8,495 nucleotides of DNA, from positions 6,885 to 15,379 of the forward strand of contig JALTLI010000116.1 in NCBI GenBank assembly GCA_027005635.1, given 5' to 3'. Under the pieces are notes generated by a model, which saw nothing but the letters and a program-made list of their open reading frames with translations, made no database searches and had not been told where the DNA came from. The translations under genes and the position numbers were made by a program. Positions 1 through 6,405 of this stretch are shown here, one piece after another. Positions within the stretch are counted from its first letter, which is position 1, and each line of letters starts with the position of its first letter. Source of the stretch: Alphaproteobacteria bacterium (lineage in GTDB: Bacteria > Pseudomonadota > Alphaproteobacteria > UBA2136 > JALTLI01).

Positions 1-132
1 CGGACAGCAAGCAATTCTAAGCGATTAAAATCGCAGAAAGGAGCGTGCGACGCAGACAACGACCACTTGAGAGTTGCCCGCAGGGTGAGCTTTTGCGAAT
101 CAATAGCATAGCTTCCGAGATGACGGTGAAAT
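1..132. other. GC-shifted intergenic stretch, possible dispersed palindromic repeat
   Basis: This edge stretch has about 50% GC (61 of the first 120 bases), against roughly a third in the neighbouring genes. It contains a small hairpin at 21-34 (GCGAT, TAAA loop, ATCGC) and a CCC-GCA-GGG hairpin at 77-85. Plus-strand codons are open from 21 to a TAA at 132-134, and one minus-strand frame is open throughout. Neither frame has a recognisable domain or a start with a ribosome binding site. The mixture of short palindromes, raised GC and wording such as GGAGCGTGCGACG resembles the short dispersed intergenic repeats known from several alphaproteobacteria (for example Rickettsia palindromic elements), but this is inference. 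The stretch could also be the 3' end of a plus-strand gene cut by the window edge. A strong terminator directly follows at 133-164, which would suit such an end. Confidence 0.3.
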
Positions 133-164
133 AAAAAATGAGGCACTATCGTGCCTCATTTTTT
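133..164. terminator. Strong bidirectional intrinsic terminator
   Basis: A perfect 14-bp inverted repeat (133-146 with 151-164) encloses a TATC loop (147-150). The GC-containing core is GAGGCAC/GTGCCTC. The stem has six A on one flank and six T on the other, so a U-tract follows the stem on either strand. On the minus strand it closes the lepA-lipoprotein unit 76 bases after the lipoprotein stop codon. On the plus strand it would end any transcript entering from the left edge. Confidence 0.88.
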
Positions 165-168
165 AAAT

Positions 169-188
169 GCGTTTGCCATGGGAAACGC
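169..188. repeat. 20-bp imperfect palindrome beside the terminator
   Basis: GCGTTT (169-174) and AAACGC (183-188) flank a centre that contains CCATGG (176-181). The only unpaired position is a G facing a G (175 and 182). It lies in the 3' untranslated region of the lipoprotein transcript, a few bases before the terminator. No T-run follows it, so it is not itself a terminator. It could be an RNA stability hairpin or part of a repeat that includes 1-164. The function is unknown. Confidence 0.5.
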
Positions 189-239
189 CTGCAAAGGAGT
201 AAAAGTCAATCAAATCAGATTTTATAGTAAAACCAATCC

Positions 240-716
240 CTAATTAGTTATTTGCCAGCTACCATCTGGTTGTTGGCAGGCTGTACCATAGGCACGCTCT
301 GTTTTGCCATCTATTGTAATTGTTTGCTGGAATTCTCTGCAATATGCTCCACTAGATGATTGACCTGTACGGGTTGGCGTTACTGTTCCTGAATTACCTG
401 TTTCTGGATTATCCCATGTAATTGTTTCACCTACTGGAGCTTCGTATGCTTGCTGTGATGCTTGATTATAGTAATCTTTATCAGCTTCTGTTAAATGAGC
501 GCCAAGGTTGCTACCAACCCACATACCAAGTAGTGCTCCACCAATTGTAGCTGCGGTATTACCGCTTCCACCACCAAATTGATTACCAATAACTCCACCA
601 GCGATACCGCCTAAAAATCCACCAATCCCTTCACCAGTTGGCCCATTGCCACTTTGGCTACAACCAGTTATTGTTAAAGTTGCTATTAATACTGTAGCTA
701 GTTTTTTCATTTTCAT
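240..716 (-). CDS. Glycine-zipper outer-membrane lipoprotein, 17 kDa surface antigen family
   Basis: This is a 158-residue lipoprotein precursor. Residues 1-18 form a short Lys-rich, hydrophobic signal ending in the lipobox I-T-G-C, with Cys19 the likely lipidated residue. Ser at +2 favours outer-membrane sorting. Residues about 29-72 are a glycine-zipper segment (GGFLGG, GGVIGNQFGGG, GGALLG repeats) of the kind thought to pack in membranes. The C-terminal part (about 95-158) carries WDNPETGNSG, YCREFQQT and ACQQPDGSWQ motifs and two Cys (126, 147) that could pair. Length and motif order match the Rickettsia 17 kDa common antigen as I recall it (about 159 residues), so the family assignment is strong. 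The molecular role of the family is poorly known. The ATG lies 9 bases after the lepA stop behind a purine-rich AAGAAAG, so the gene is probably co-transcribed with lepA. A second in-frame ATG at codon 3 is an alternative start. Confidence 0.88.
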   Translation of the reverse strand: MKMKKLATVLIATLTITGCSQSGNGPTGEGIGGFLGGIAGGVIGNQFGGGSGNTAATIGGALLGMWVGSNLGAHLTEADKDYYNQASQQAYEAPVGETITWDNPETGNSGTVTPTRTGQSSSGAYCREFQQTITIDGKTERAYGTACQQPDGSWQITN

Positions 717-725
717 AACTTTCTT

Positions 726-2528
726 TTAATTATCACCAATTTTTAAAGCGGCTAAAAATGCACTTTGTGGAATTTCTACATTACCCACAGATTTCATACG
801 CTTTTTACCTTTTTTCTGCTTTTCTAATAGTTTTTTCTTACGGGTTATATCTCCTCCGTAACATTTGGCTGTAACGTTTTTACGTAATGCCTTCACTGTT
901 TCCCTTGCAATTATTTTACCACCAATGGCTGCTTGAAGTGCTACATCAAACATTTGACGAGGTATTTCTTCCTTCATTTTAGCAATTAACATTCTTCCAC
1001 GGCTTTCTGCACAGCTACGGTGTATGATTAATGATAACGCATCTACTGGTTCACCGTTAACTAAAATATTAACTTTGGCTAAATCACTTTCAACATACTT
1101 TGTTGGTTCGTAATCAAAGCTAGCGTAACCACGGCTTATGGATTTTAAGCGGTCATAAAAATCCATTACAATTTCATTAAGCGGTAATTCGTAAGTTAGC
1201 ATTACTCGGCTACCATGATAATCTAGCGCAAGCTGAACACCACGTTTTTCTATGCATAGGTTAATAATTGCCCCAGTATATTCATCTGGAGTTAAAATTG
1301 TAGCCTTTATCATTGGTTCTTGGAGTTCTTTAACTTGCTGTGGTTCTGGCAGAGCTGCTGGGTTATCAATTTCTACTTCTTCACCATCATTCATAATTAC
1401 TTTATAAACAACTCCTGGGGCTGTTGTTATTAAATCTAGGTCAAATTCACGCTCTAGACGTTCTTGGATAATTTCCATGTGAAGTAAACCTAAAAATCCA
1501 ACCCTAAAACCATGTCCAAGTGCTCCAGATGATTCTCCAACATAAGTAAAAGATGTATCATTAATTTGAAGTTTTGCTAATGCTTCTTTAAGTTTTTCAT
1601 AATCACCACTTTCGGTTGGATACAAGCCACAAAAAACCATTTGTTGAACTTCTTTGAAGCCTTCTAGTGGGTTTTTACATGGATAAGTAGCATCTGTAAC
1701 TGTATCACCAACTTTTGTATCTTTAACCGATTTTATAGCAGCGGTAAAAATACCTACTTCACCAGCACTAAGCTCATCAACTACTTGGATTTCAGGATTT
1801 AATACTCCAACACGTTCAACAATATGAGTTGTACCTCCAGCCATAAATTTAACTTTCTGACCTTTCTTCATTTTACCGTTTATCATACGGACTAAAATAA
1901 CAACGCCAAGGTAATTATCGTACCAAGCATCAACAAGTAGTGCTTTTGTTGGTTCATCAACTTCACCTTCTGGAGGTGGTACTAAATGAACGATACTTTC
2001 TAGTATTTCGGCAATGCCTTCACCAGTTTTAGCAGATGCTCTTGTTGCACCTGAAGCATCAATACCAATTATTTCTTCAATATTTTTTGCTACTCTCTCT
2101 GGATCAGCGGCGGGTAAATCAATTTTATTTAAAACAGGGATAATCTCCAAATCATTATCTAAAGCTAAATATACGTTAGCCATGGTTTGTGCTTCCACAC
2201 CCTGAGAGGAATCTACAACAAGTAAAGCACCCTCACAAGCAGAAAGTGAACGAGATACTTCGTAAGAAAAATCTACGTGCCCTGGGGTATCAATAAGGTT
2301 TAGTTGGTATGTTTCACCGTCATCAGCCTTATAATTTAAGCGAATAGCATTGGCTTTAATTGTTATGCCACGCTCACGCTCAATATCCATTGTATCTAAC
2401 AGTTGTTTTTGCATATCGCGTTTTTCGATGGCACCACATTCTTCAATTAGCCTATCAGCAAGAGTCGACTTACCATGATCAATATGGGCAATAATTGAGA
2501 AGTTACGTATGTGTTTTAATGTTGTCAT
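726..2528 (-). CDS. lepA: Elongation factor 4 (LepA), ribosomal translational GTPase
   Basis: LepA/EF4 is a cytosolic or membrane-associated GTPase that binds 70S ribosomes and affects back-translocation, initiation or assembly. I start it at the ATG at 2526-2528, which gives 600 residues, close to the E. coli protein (599), and an N-terminus aligned with the family (IRNFSIIAHIDHGKST). Numbered from this Met, the G motifs are AHIDHGKST (14-22), RGITI (53-57), DTPGH (80-84, catalytic His84), NKID (134-137) and SAKTG (165-169). Domain II, EF-G-like domains III and V, and the LepA-specific C-terminal domain follow, with its basic RKKKLLEKQKKGKKRMK stretch near the end. The frame stays open upstream to a GTG at 2562-2564, but those 12 residues are unlike the family and overlap an intrinsic terminator. 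No Shine-Dalgarno site precedes the chosen ATG. A TATAAT box lies 7 bases upstream, so the mRNA may be leaderless. Confidence 0.97.
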   Translation of the reverse strand: MTTLKHIRNFSIIAHIDHGKSTLADRLIEECGAIEKRDMQKQLLDTMDIERERGITIKANAIRLNYKADDGETYQLNLIDTPGHVDFSYEVSRSLSACEGALLVVDSSQGVEAQTMANVYLALDNDLEIIPVLNKIDLPAADPERVAKNIEEIIGIDASGATRASAKTGEGIAEILESIVHLVPPPEGEVDEPTKALLVDAWYDNYLGVVILVRMINGKMKKGQKVKFMAGGTTHIVERVGVLNPEIQVVDELSAGEVGIFTAAIKSVKDTKVGDTVTDATYPCKNPLEGFKEVQQMVFCGLYPTESGDYEKLKEALAKLQINDTSFTYVGESSGALGHGFRVGFLGLLHMEIIQERLEREFDLDLITTAPGVVYKVIMNDGEEVEIDNPAALPEPQQVKELQEPMIKATILTPDEYTGAIINLCIEKRGVQLALDYHGSRVMLTYELPLNEIVMDFYDRLKSISRGYASFDYEPTKYVESDLAKVNILVNGEPVDALSLIIHRSCAESRGRMLIAKMKEEIPRQMFDVALQAAIGGKIIARETVKALRKNVTAKCYGGDITRKKKLLEKQKKGKKRMKSVGNVEIPQSAFLAALKIGDN

Positions 2529-2535
2529 ACTTGGG

Positions 2536-2541
2536 ATTATA
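2536..2541 (-). promoter_or_regulatory. Putative lepA promoter -10 box
   Basis: On the minus strand the box reads TATAAT, a perfect consensus -10. It is followed by CCCAAGT and then the lepA ATG at 2528. No good -35 sits at 16-18 bases; the best-placed hexamers, TGGCTA or GTGGCT, lie inside the upstream terminator stem. A start site about 7 bases downstream would fall at or next to the ATG. Its place just after a terminator, where a new transcription unit must begin, supports the call. The AT-rich background weakens it. Confidence 0.5.
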
Positions 2542-2556
2542 GCTAAATACATAAAA

Positions 2557-2582
2557 ATAGCCACTCAAAATTGAATGGCTAT
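2557..2582 (-). terminator. Intrinsic terminator after rppH
   Basis: Read on the minus strand, ATAGCCATTC pairs with GAGTGGCTAT across an AATTTT loop. This gives ten pairs including one G-U wobble. TTTT follows directly, and the last stem T extends the run. It starts 17 bases after the rppH stop codon and ends before the lepA ATG, so it separates the gpmI-to-rppH unit from lepA. The short, broken U-tract may make it leaky. The plus strand lacks a matching T-run. Confidence 0.65.
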
Positions 2583-2599
2583 GTCTATTTATCGTAAAT

Positions 2600-3085
2600 T
2601 TAATCAGCTATAGTAAATTTTTCAGAGAAAAATGAAAATGCTTTGGTATAAACAGGTTTTCTAAAATCAACTACTTCAGATATTACATCTTGCCAATTAT
2701 TCCATTTCCAACGGCTAAATTCTTTATCTGTGGCTTTATGTAAATCTATTTTTTTATGCTTACCTTTAAAATAGAAAAGTACAAATTTTTGCTTTTGACC
2801 TTTAAATTTTTCACTTCTACCTTCTTTAGGGTGGGATTTTTCAGGAAAATCATAAGTTAGCCACTCATCTGTTTCACCTAAATAAGTTACTTCACTTTCA
2901 TTTATACCAGTTTCTTCTTTTAGTTCTTTATATGCAGTTTGTTTTACACTATCACCTTCTTCAATTCCCCCTTGCGGAAGTTGCCATGAATTAGGGATAT
3001 CAATACGTTCACCAACCCAAACTAAACCTTCTTTATTAATTAAGATTATTCCAACGTTGGGGCGATACTTTGTTAAATCAGGCAT
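2600..3085 (-). CDS. rppH: RNA 5'-pyrophosphohydrolase, Nudix family (RppH/NudH/IalA type)
   Basis: RppH removes pyrophosphate from 5'-triphosphorylated mRNA and so triggers decay; family members also hydrolyse diadenosine polyphosphates. The protein has 161 residues and opens with the family-typical YRPNVGIILIN, then GxRxDxPxSWQLPQGGIEEGDS. The Nudix box spans residues 39-61 (G39, then K53-E54-L55-x-E57-E58-x-G60-I61). Two conserved positions carry conservative changes: Asp45 replaces the usual Glu and Lys53 the usual Arg. The metal-binding Glu54, Glu57 and Glu58 are kept. FSRWKWNNW (123-131) matches the family's C-terminal W-rich motif. The start is supported by a GGAG Shine-Dalgarno site 6 bases before the ATG. 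The gene lies 14 bases after the deacetylase and is the last of its unit, followed by an intrinsic terminator. In Bartonella the homologue is known as IalA. Confidence 0.95.
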   Translation of the reverse strand: MPDLTKYRPNVGIILINKEGLVWVGERIDIPNSWQLPQGGIEEGDSVKQTAYKELKEETGINESEVTYLGETDEWLTYDFPEKSHPKEGRSEKFKGQKQKFVLFYFKGKHKKIDLHKATDKEFSRWKWNNWQDVISEVVDFRKPVYTKAFSFFSEKFTIAD

Positions 3086-3091
3086 AAAAAA

Positions 3092-3095
3092 CTCC
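3092..3095 (-). promoter_or_regulatory. Shine-Dalgarno site of rppH
   Basis: On the minus strand CTGGAG precedes TTTTTT and the rppH ATG. GGAG lies 6 bases before the start codon in the 14-base gap after the deacetylase stop. This supports both the start choice and translation from within a polycistronic mRNA. Confidence 0.75.
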
Positions 3096-3099
3096 AGTT

Positions 3100-4095
3100 T
3101 TAGTATTTATAATCATAACCTTGAATAGGCGCAATTTTCATTGGTTGTGGTGGCTGAGTATTTTGTATGTTTAATAAATTTGTAATTGGAACTAAAGTTA
3201 TATTTTTTTCTTTAAGTGTGGTTATCCACTCATTTAATGCGTTAAATGTATTTTTATGAGGATGCCCAATTGCTATGGCATAACCTTGTTTTTTTGCTCT
3301 TTCTTCAAGTTTTTTTAGCATTTTATGAATATCTTCTATTTCTTGTGAATGATCTATGAAAATATCCCGTTTTAAAAATGGAATATTAATTTCCTTTGCA
3401 ACTTGCGGAATTACAGATTTATTAGTCGTTACACTATCTAAAAAGAACATTTTTTCATTATTTACAATTTTTAGAACATCTTGTAAACCTTCTTTAAATT
3501 CAGAGAATTTTGATCCCATATGATTATTAACACCAACAGATATTTGTTTTAATTCCTGCAAATTAATATTTGTAAGTTTAACAATTTCTTGCCAATTCAT
3601 ATTGGTATATAAGGCGTTAGGGCCTGGGTCTATAATGTTACCATTTTCATGTATTTTAGGCTCCATAGGTAGATGTATCATAATATCATGACCAAGCTTG
3701 CGGGCTAATTTAGATTGTATAGATGTATATTTACCGTATGGTAAGTAAGAATAAGTTATAGCTGTTGGCAAACTTTCTAGTTCTGGCCAAATACTTTCAT
3801 GCATACCTAAATCATCTAGAATAATAGCAATTTTTATTGTGTTCTTAGGTAATAGTGGTGAAACAGCAGCATTTAATATATAACGAGGGACAGCTTCTTC
3901 TTGGATTGGTTCTAGTTTTGCTAATGCGCTTGGGTTTACTAAATTTATTTCTTGTAGTGAAGTTTCATCTATAATTTTAGTTATTGAATTTTCTTTGTGC
4001 TTATTATATGTGTACCAAACAAGACTATATGCTCCGCCAAAAAGGCAGAGCATAAATAGTACGATTGCGATTATAATATAATTTTGTTTACTCAT
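3100..4095 (-). CDS. Membrane-anchored divergent polysaccharide deacetylase (YibQ family)
   Basis: This 331-residue protein has one N-terminal hydrophobic segment (about 5-29) that is either an uncleaved anchor or a signal. It is followed by a variable linker to about residue 85 and then a catalytic-like domain of the divergent polysaccharide deacetylase family (formerly DUF610). Family motifs appear in order: ILDDLG (92-97), HLPMEP (141-146), GVNNHMGS (188-195), FLDS (218-221), RDIFIDH (243-249) and GHPH (277-280). The Asp/His pairs resemble the metal-site layout of NodB-like deacetylases. Substrate and activity are not established for this family. E. coli YibQ lies in the same gpmI-envC-yibQ block, which suggests an envelope or peptidoglycan role. 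The protein probably acts in the periplasm. Its ATG has only a weak AAAAGAA site and lies 29 bases after ctpA. Confidence 0.9.
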   Translation of the reverse strand: MSKQNYIIIAIVLFMLCLFGGAYSLVWYTYNKHKENSITKIIDETSLQEINLVNPSALAKLEPIQEEAVPRYILNAAVSPLLPKNTIKIAIILDDLGMHESIWPELESLPTAITYSYLPYGKYTSIQSKLARKLGHDIMIHLPMEPKIHENGNIIDPGPNALYTNMNWQEIVKLTNINLQELKQISVGVNNHMGSKFSEFKEGLQDVLKIVNNEKMFFLDSVTTNKSVIPQVAKEINIPFLKRDIFIDHSQEIEDIHKMLKKLEERAKKQGYAIAIGHPHKNTFNALNEWITTLKEKNITLVPITNLLNIQNTQPPQPMKIAPIQGYDYKY

Positions 4096-4109
4096 ATTCT
4101 TTTACATAT

Positions 4110-4124
4110 CCACATTTAATGTGG
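4110..4124 (-). other. Short hairpin between ctpA and the deacetylase gene
   Basis: CCACAT (4110-4115) and ATGTGG (4119-4124) form a perfect 6-bp stem with a 3-base loop. The hairpin starts directly after the ctpA stop codon (4125-4127) and takes up half of the 29-base gap. No T-run follows, so it is not an intrinsic terminator. It may be an mRNA stability or processing hairpin inside the operon; that role is inferred. Confidence 0.45.
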
Positions 4125-5375
4125 TTATTTCTGGATAATACTTAATGCTTTAACTACACCTAACGCACGTTCTAGGGTGTAATCTTTTTTCTTTTTATCC
4201 TCAGATTTTTTCTTGTCTTTTTTATCTTTTTTCTCATCATTAACTTTAATATGACCTTTTAAACCTGCTTCAGTTGGGAAATCCACATCATCAAGTTCTT
4301 CAATTTTTACTCGTTTAATTTTAATATCTGGAGTAATACCAGTACCCTGAATTGAACGACCAGATGGAGTATAATATAATGCAGTTGTTAAACGCATACC
4401 AGAACCACCCGGTAATGGAATAATTGTTTGTACAGAACCTTTACCAAATGATTTTGAACCCATAATTACTGCACGTTTATGATCTTGTAATGCTCCTGCT
4501 ACAATTTCTGATGCTGATGCACTACCGCCATTAATTAAAACAACAATTGGCGCACCATTTAATAAATCACCTTCACGGGCATTATAACGAGAATTTTGCC
4601 CTTTAATTCTACCTTTTGTTGAAACAATTTCACCTTGTTCTATAAAGGCATTAGATGTAGCAACTGCTTGATTCAATAACCCTCCTGGGTTATTACGTAA
4701 ATCAAGAACCAACCCAGTTAAAGGCTTTTTATCATTCTTTTTAATAAGTTCTTTTAGTTGTTTTTTAATTTCTTTTTCAACATGTTCATTAAAAGAAGTA
4801 ATTCTTAAGTAGCCAATACCATCTGCTTCTAGCCTTGTTTTAACAGGACGAATTTTAATAATTGCTCTGGTAATAGTAATATCAAATGCTCTTTTCTCAG
4901 ATTCACGGAATACTTTAATTGTAATATCGGTGCCCACTTTACCGCGCATAATATCTACAGCATCATTTAATGATAAACCTTGTACATCTTTATCATCAAT
5001 TTTAATGATTAAATCACCGGCTTCAATACCTGCTTCATAAGCTGGAGTATCTTCAATTGGTGATACAACTTTAACCACACCTTTTTCCATGGTTACCTCT
5101 ATACCTAAACCGCCAAACTCACCTCTAGTTTGTTCTTGCAAACCTTTGAAATCTTCTTTATTTAGGTATGATGAATGAGGATCTAGTGCTGTTAGCATGC
5201 CGTTAATTGCGTTTTCAATAACTTCTGTTTGAGTTACTTCTTTTACATAACTAGTACGAATTCTATCTAGAACATTTGCTAGAGTATTTAATTTTACATA
5301 TACATCATCGGTTATGGCAAATGATGGTTGAATTGTTATAAAAGTTATAAGCAAGGCTAGTAGATATTTTTTCAT
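4125..5375 (-). CDS. ctpA: Periplasmic C-terminal processing protease, S41 family
   Basis: CtpA-type proteases are PDZ-gated serine endopeptidases of the periplasm that trim or degrade envelope proteins, including peptidoglycan hydrolases in some Gram-negative bacteria. The 416-residue precursor has a clear signal peptide (1-20, ending PSFA). A helical N-terminal region includes GMLTALDPHSSYL (59-71). The PDZ domain spans about 84-170 (GGLGIEV, PAYEAGIEAGDLI). The S41 catalytic domain spans about 180-350. From the family pattern SASASE...FGKGSVQ the catalytic residues are Ser287, Lys312 and Gln316; the 25-residue Ser-Lys spacing matches Prc and CtpB. Residues 381-397 are an unusual Lys/Asp/Glu-rich linker before a short C-terminal helix. 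The gene follows envC by 19 bases with no clear Shine-Dalgarno site. A gpmI-envC-ctpA-yibQ order is also known in Pseudomonas, consistent with control of septal or envelope hydrolases. Confidence 0.96.
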   Translation of the reverse strand: MKKYLLALLITFITIQPSFAITDDVYVKLNTLANVLDRIRTSYVKEVTQTEVIENAINGMLTALDPHSSYLNKEDFKGLQEQTRGEFGGLGIEVTMEKGVVKVVSPIEDTPAYEAGIEAGDLIIKIDDKDVQGLSLNDAVDIMRGKVGTDITIKVFRESEKRAFDITITRAIIKIRPVKTRLEADGIGYLRITSFNEHVEKEIKKQLKELIKKNDKKPLTGLVLDLRNNPGGLLNQAVATSNAFIEQGEIVSTKGRIKGQNSRYNAREGDLLNGAPIVVLINGGSASASEIVAGALQDHKRAVIMGSKSFGKGSVQTIIPLPGGSGMRLTTALYYTPSGRSIQGTGITPDIKIKRVKIEELDDVDFPTEAGLKGHIKVNDEKKDKKDKKKSEDKKKKDYTLERALGVVKALSIIQK

Positions 5376-5394
5376 GATCTATATTATTCCAATA

Positions 5395-6405
5395 TTAATT
5401 TTTTTTAATTTTTAGTAGCTGGTTTGGGTTTACTGCCACACCATCTTTGCGTACTTCTAGGTACAGTTTAGGTTTTTCAATTGCTGGCAATATACCAATT
5501 GTATCACCTGCAGAAATAAAATCACCAATTTCTTTAGTGCCACCGTTTAATCCACTATATAGTGTGTGGTAGCCGTCACTATGTTCTAAAATTACTAAAT
5601 ACCCATATTCTCTAAATATATTACTATAAATTACATGACCATCTTGGATTGCTTTTACTTCGGCAGAAGGAGTTGCTAAAATAGAAATACCTTGAGAGTG
5701 GATACCTTTTTCATCTTTTTGTTTATAATTACTAATAATTATACCAGTTACAGGCATGTTATGATAGCTAATATTTGTTGTGCTATGTTTTTTCACTAAA
5801 TTATTTTTTGTTTTATTAAAGATGCCATTTAAATTTAGTAATTTTTCTAATTTTTTTGCTTGAGCAATTAGCTTATCTTTTTCTTCATCTTTTAAGGTAA
5901 GTAGTTTTATTTGAATTTTTCTTAATTTGTTAAACTTTGTTTGTTTTTCAATTAAATTTTCCCTCAATGAGGTTAAATCAGCCAGCATTTTTTCCTGCTC
6001 AGATAAATTTTTTAATAAAGATGACAGCATTTTTTTATCATTTTTTATTTTTGTTTGTAGATTTTTTTGCCCTTTTTCTAAAATATTTCTACGTTTATTA
6101 TGACCATTTAAACCATCAACAATAAACAAAGCTTTTTGTGGTAAGCGCTGTATTCGTATAGTATCTTTAACTGTTTTATTAAAAGTGTTTAATTGTTTTA
6201 CTAGTTTTTTACGAATTTTTACTTCTTCATTTTGTTTTTGTTGTAAATTTAAACCTGTTTCATCAATTTTATCTTCAACATTAAATAAGGTTGTGTTTAA
6301 TTCTAGTATTTGTTGCTCAACTGATTTTAAAGTTGTATTTAACCCTTCTTCAGCAAATGCTAAGCCAGAATAAAGAAAGATAACTAAAGAAATGAAATAA
6401 GACAT
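5395..6405 (-). CDS. envC: EnvC-like coiled-coil protein with degenerate LytM (M23) domain, predicted amidase activator
   Basis: The 336-residue precursor has a signal peptide (1-18, ending GLAFA), a long Lys/Gln/Glu/Leu-rich coiled coil (about 25-190) and a C-terminal LytM/M23 domain (about 218-332). The fold markers are present: VKAIQDGHVIYS, YGYLVILEHSDGYHTLY, GDFISAGDTIG and LYLEVRKDGVAVNP. The catalytic metal site is not. The first His (H236) has no Asp in the expected HxxxD pattern, the catalytic His after TLY is Gly285, and the final HxH is K313-L-Y315. E. coli EnvC has similar losses and acts by activating septal amidases AmiA/B, so a non-enzymatic activator role in daughter-cell separation is the best inference. 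Position after gpmI and before ctpA fits the conserved block. The start has an excellent Shine-Dalgarno site and overlaps the gpmI 3' end by 22 bases. Confidence 0.9.
   Translation of the reverse strand: MSYFISLVIFLYSGLAFAEEGLNTTLKSVEQQILELNTTLFNVEDKIDETGLNLQQKQNEEVKIRKKLVKQLNTFNKTVKDTIRIQRLPQKALFIVDGLNGHNKRRNILEKGQKNLQTKIKNDKKMLSSLLKNLSEQEKMLADLTSLRENLIEKQTKFNKLRKIQIKLLTLKDEEKDKLIAQAKKLEKLLNLNGIFNKTKNNLVKKHSTTNISYHNMPVTGIIISNYKQKDEKGIHSQGISILATPSAEVKAIQDGHVIYSNIFREYGYLVILEHSDGYHTLYSGLNGGTKEIGDFISAGDTIGILPAIEKPKLYLEVRKDGVAVNPNQLLKIKKN

Noticed and set aside
2014..2205. Plus-strand open frame inside lepA
   Set aside because: It lies wholly opposite the conserved G domain of lepA, with no recognisable domain; it is a shadow of codon bias.
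2529..2564. N-terminal extension of LepA from a GTG at 2562-2564
   Set aside because: The 12 extra residues do not resemble the family N-terminus, no ribosome binding site precedes the GTG, and the stretch overlaps the terminator hairpin and the TATAAT box.
4182..4235. Programmed frameshift in the A-runs of the ctpA tail
   Set aside because: No run is in the A-AAA-AAG phase needed for classical -1 slippage, and the zero frame continues to a sensible C-terminus.
5937..6373. Two plus-strand open frames opposite the EnvC coiled coil
   Set aside because: The Phe/Leu-rich translations are what a Lys/Glu-rich coiled coil gives when read on the opposite strand, with no supporting start sites.
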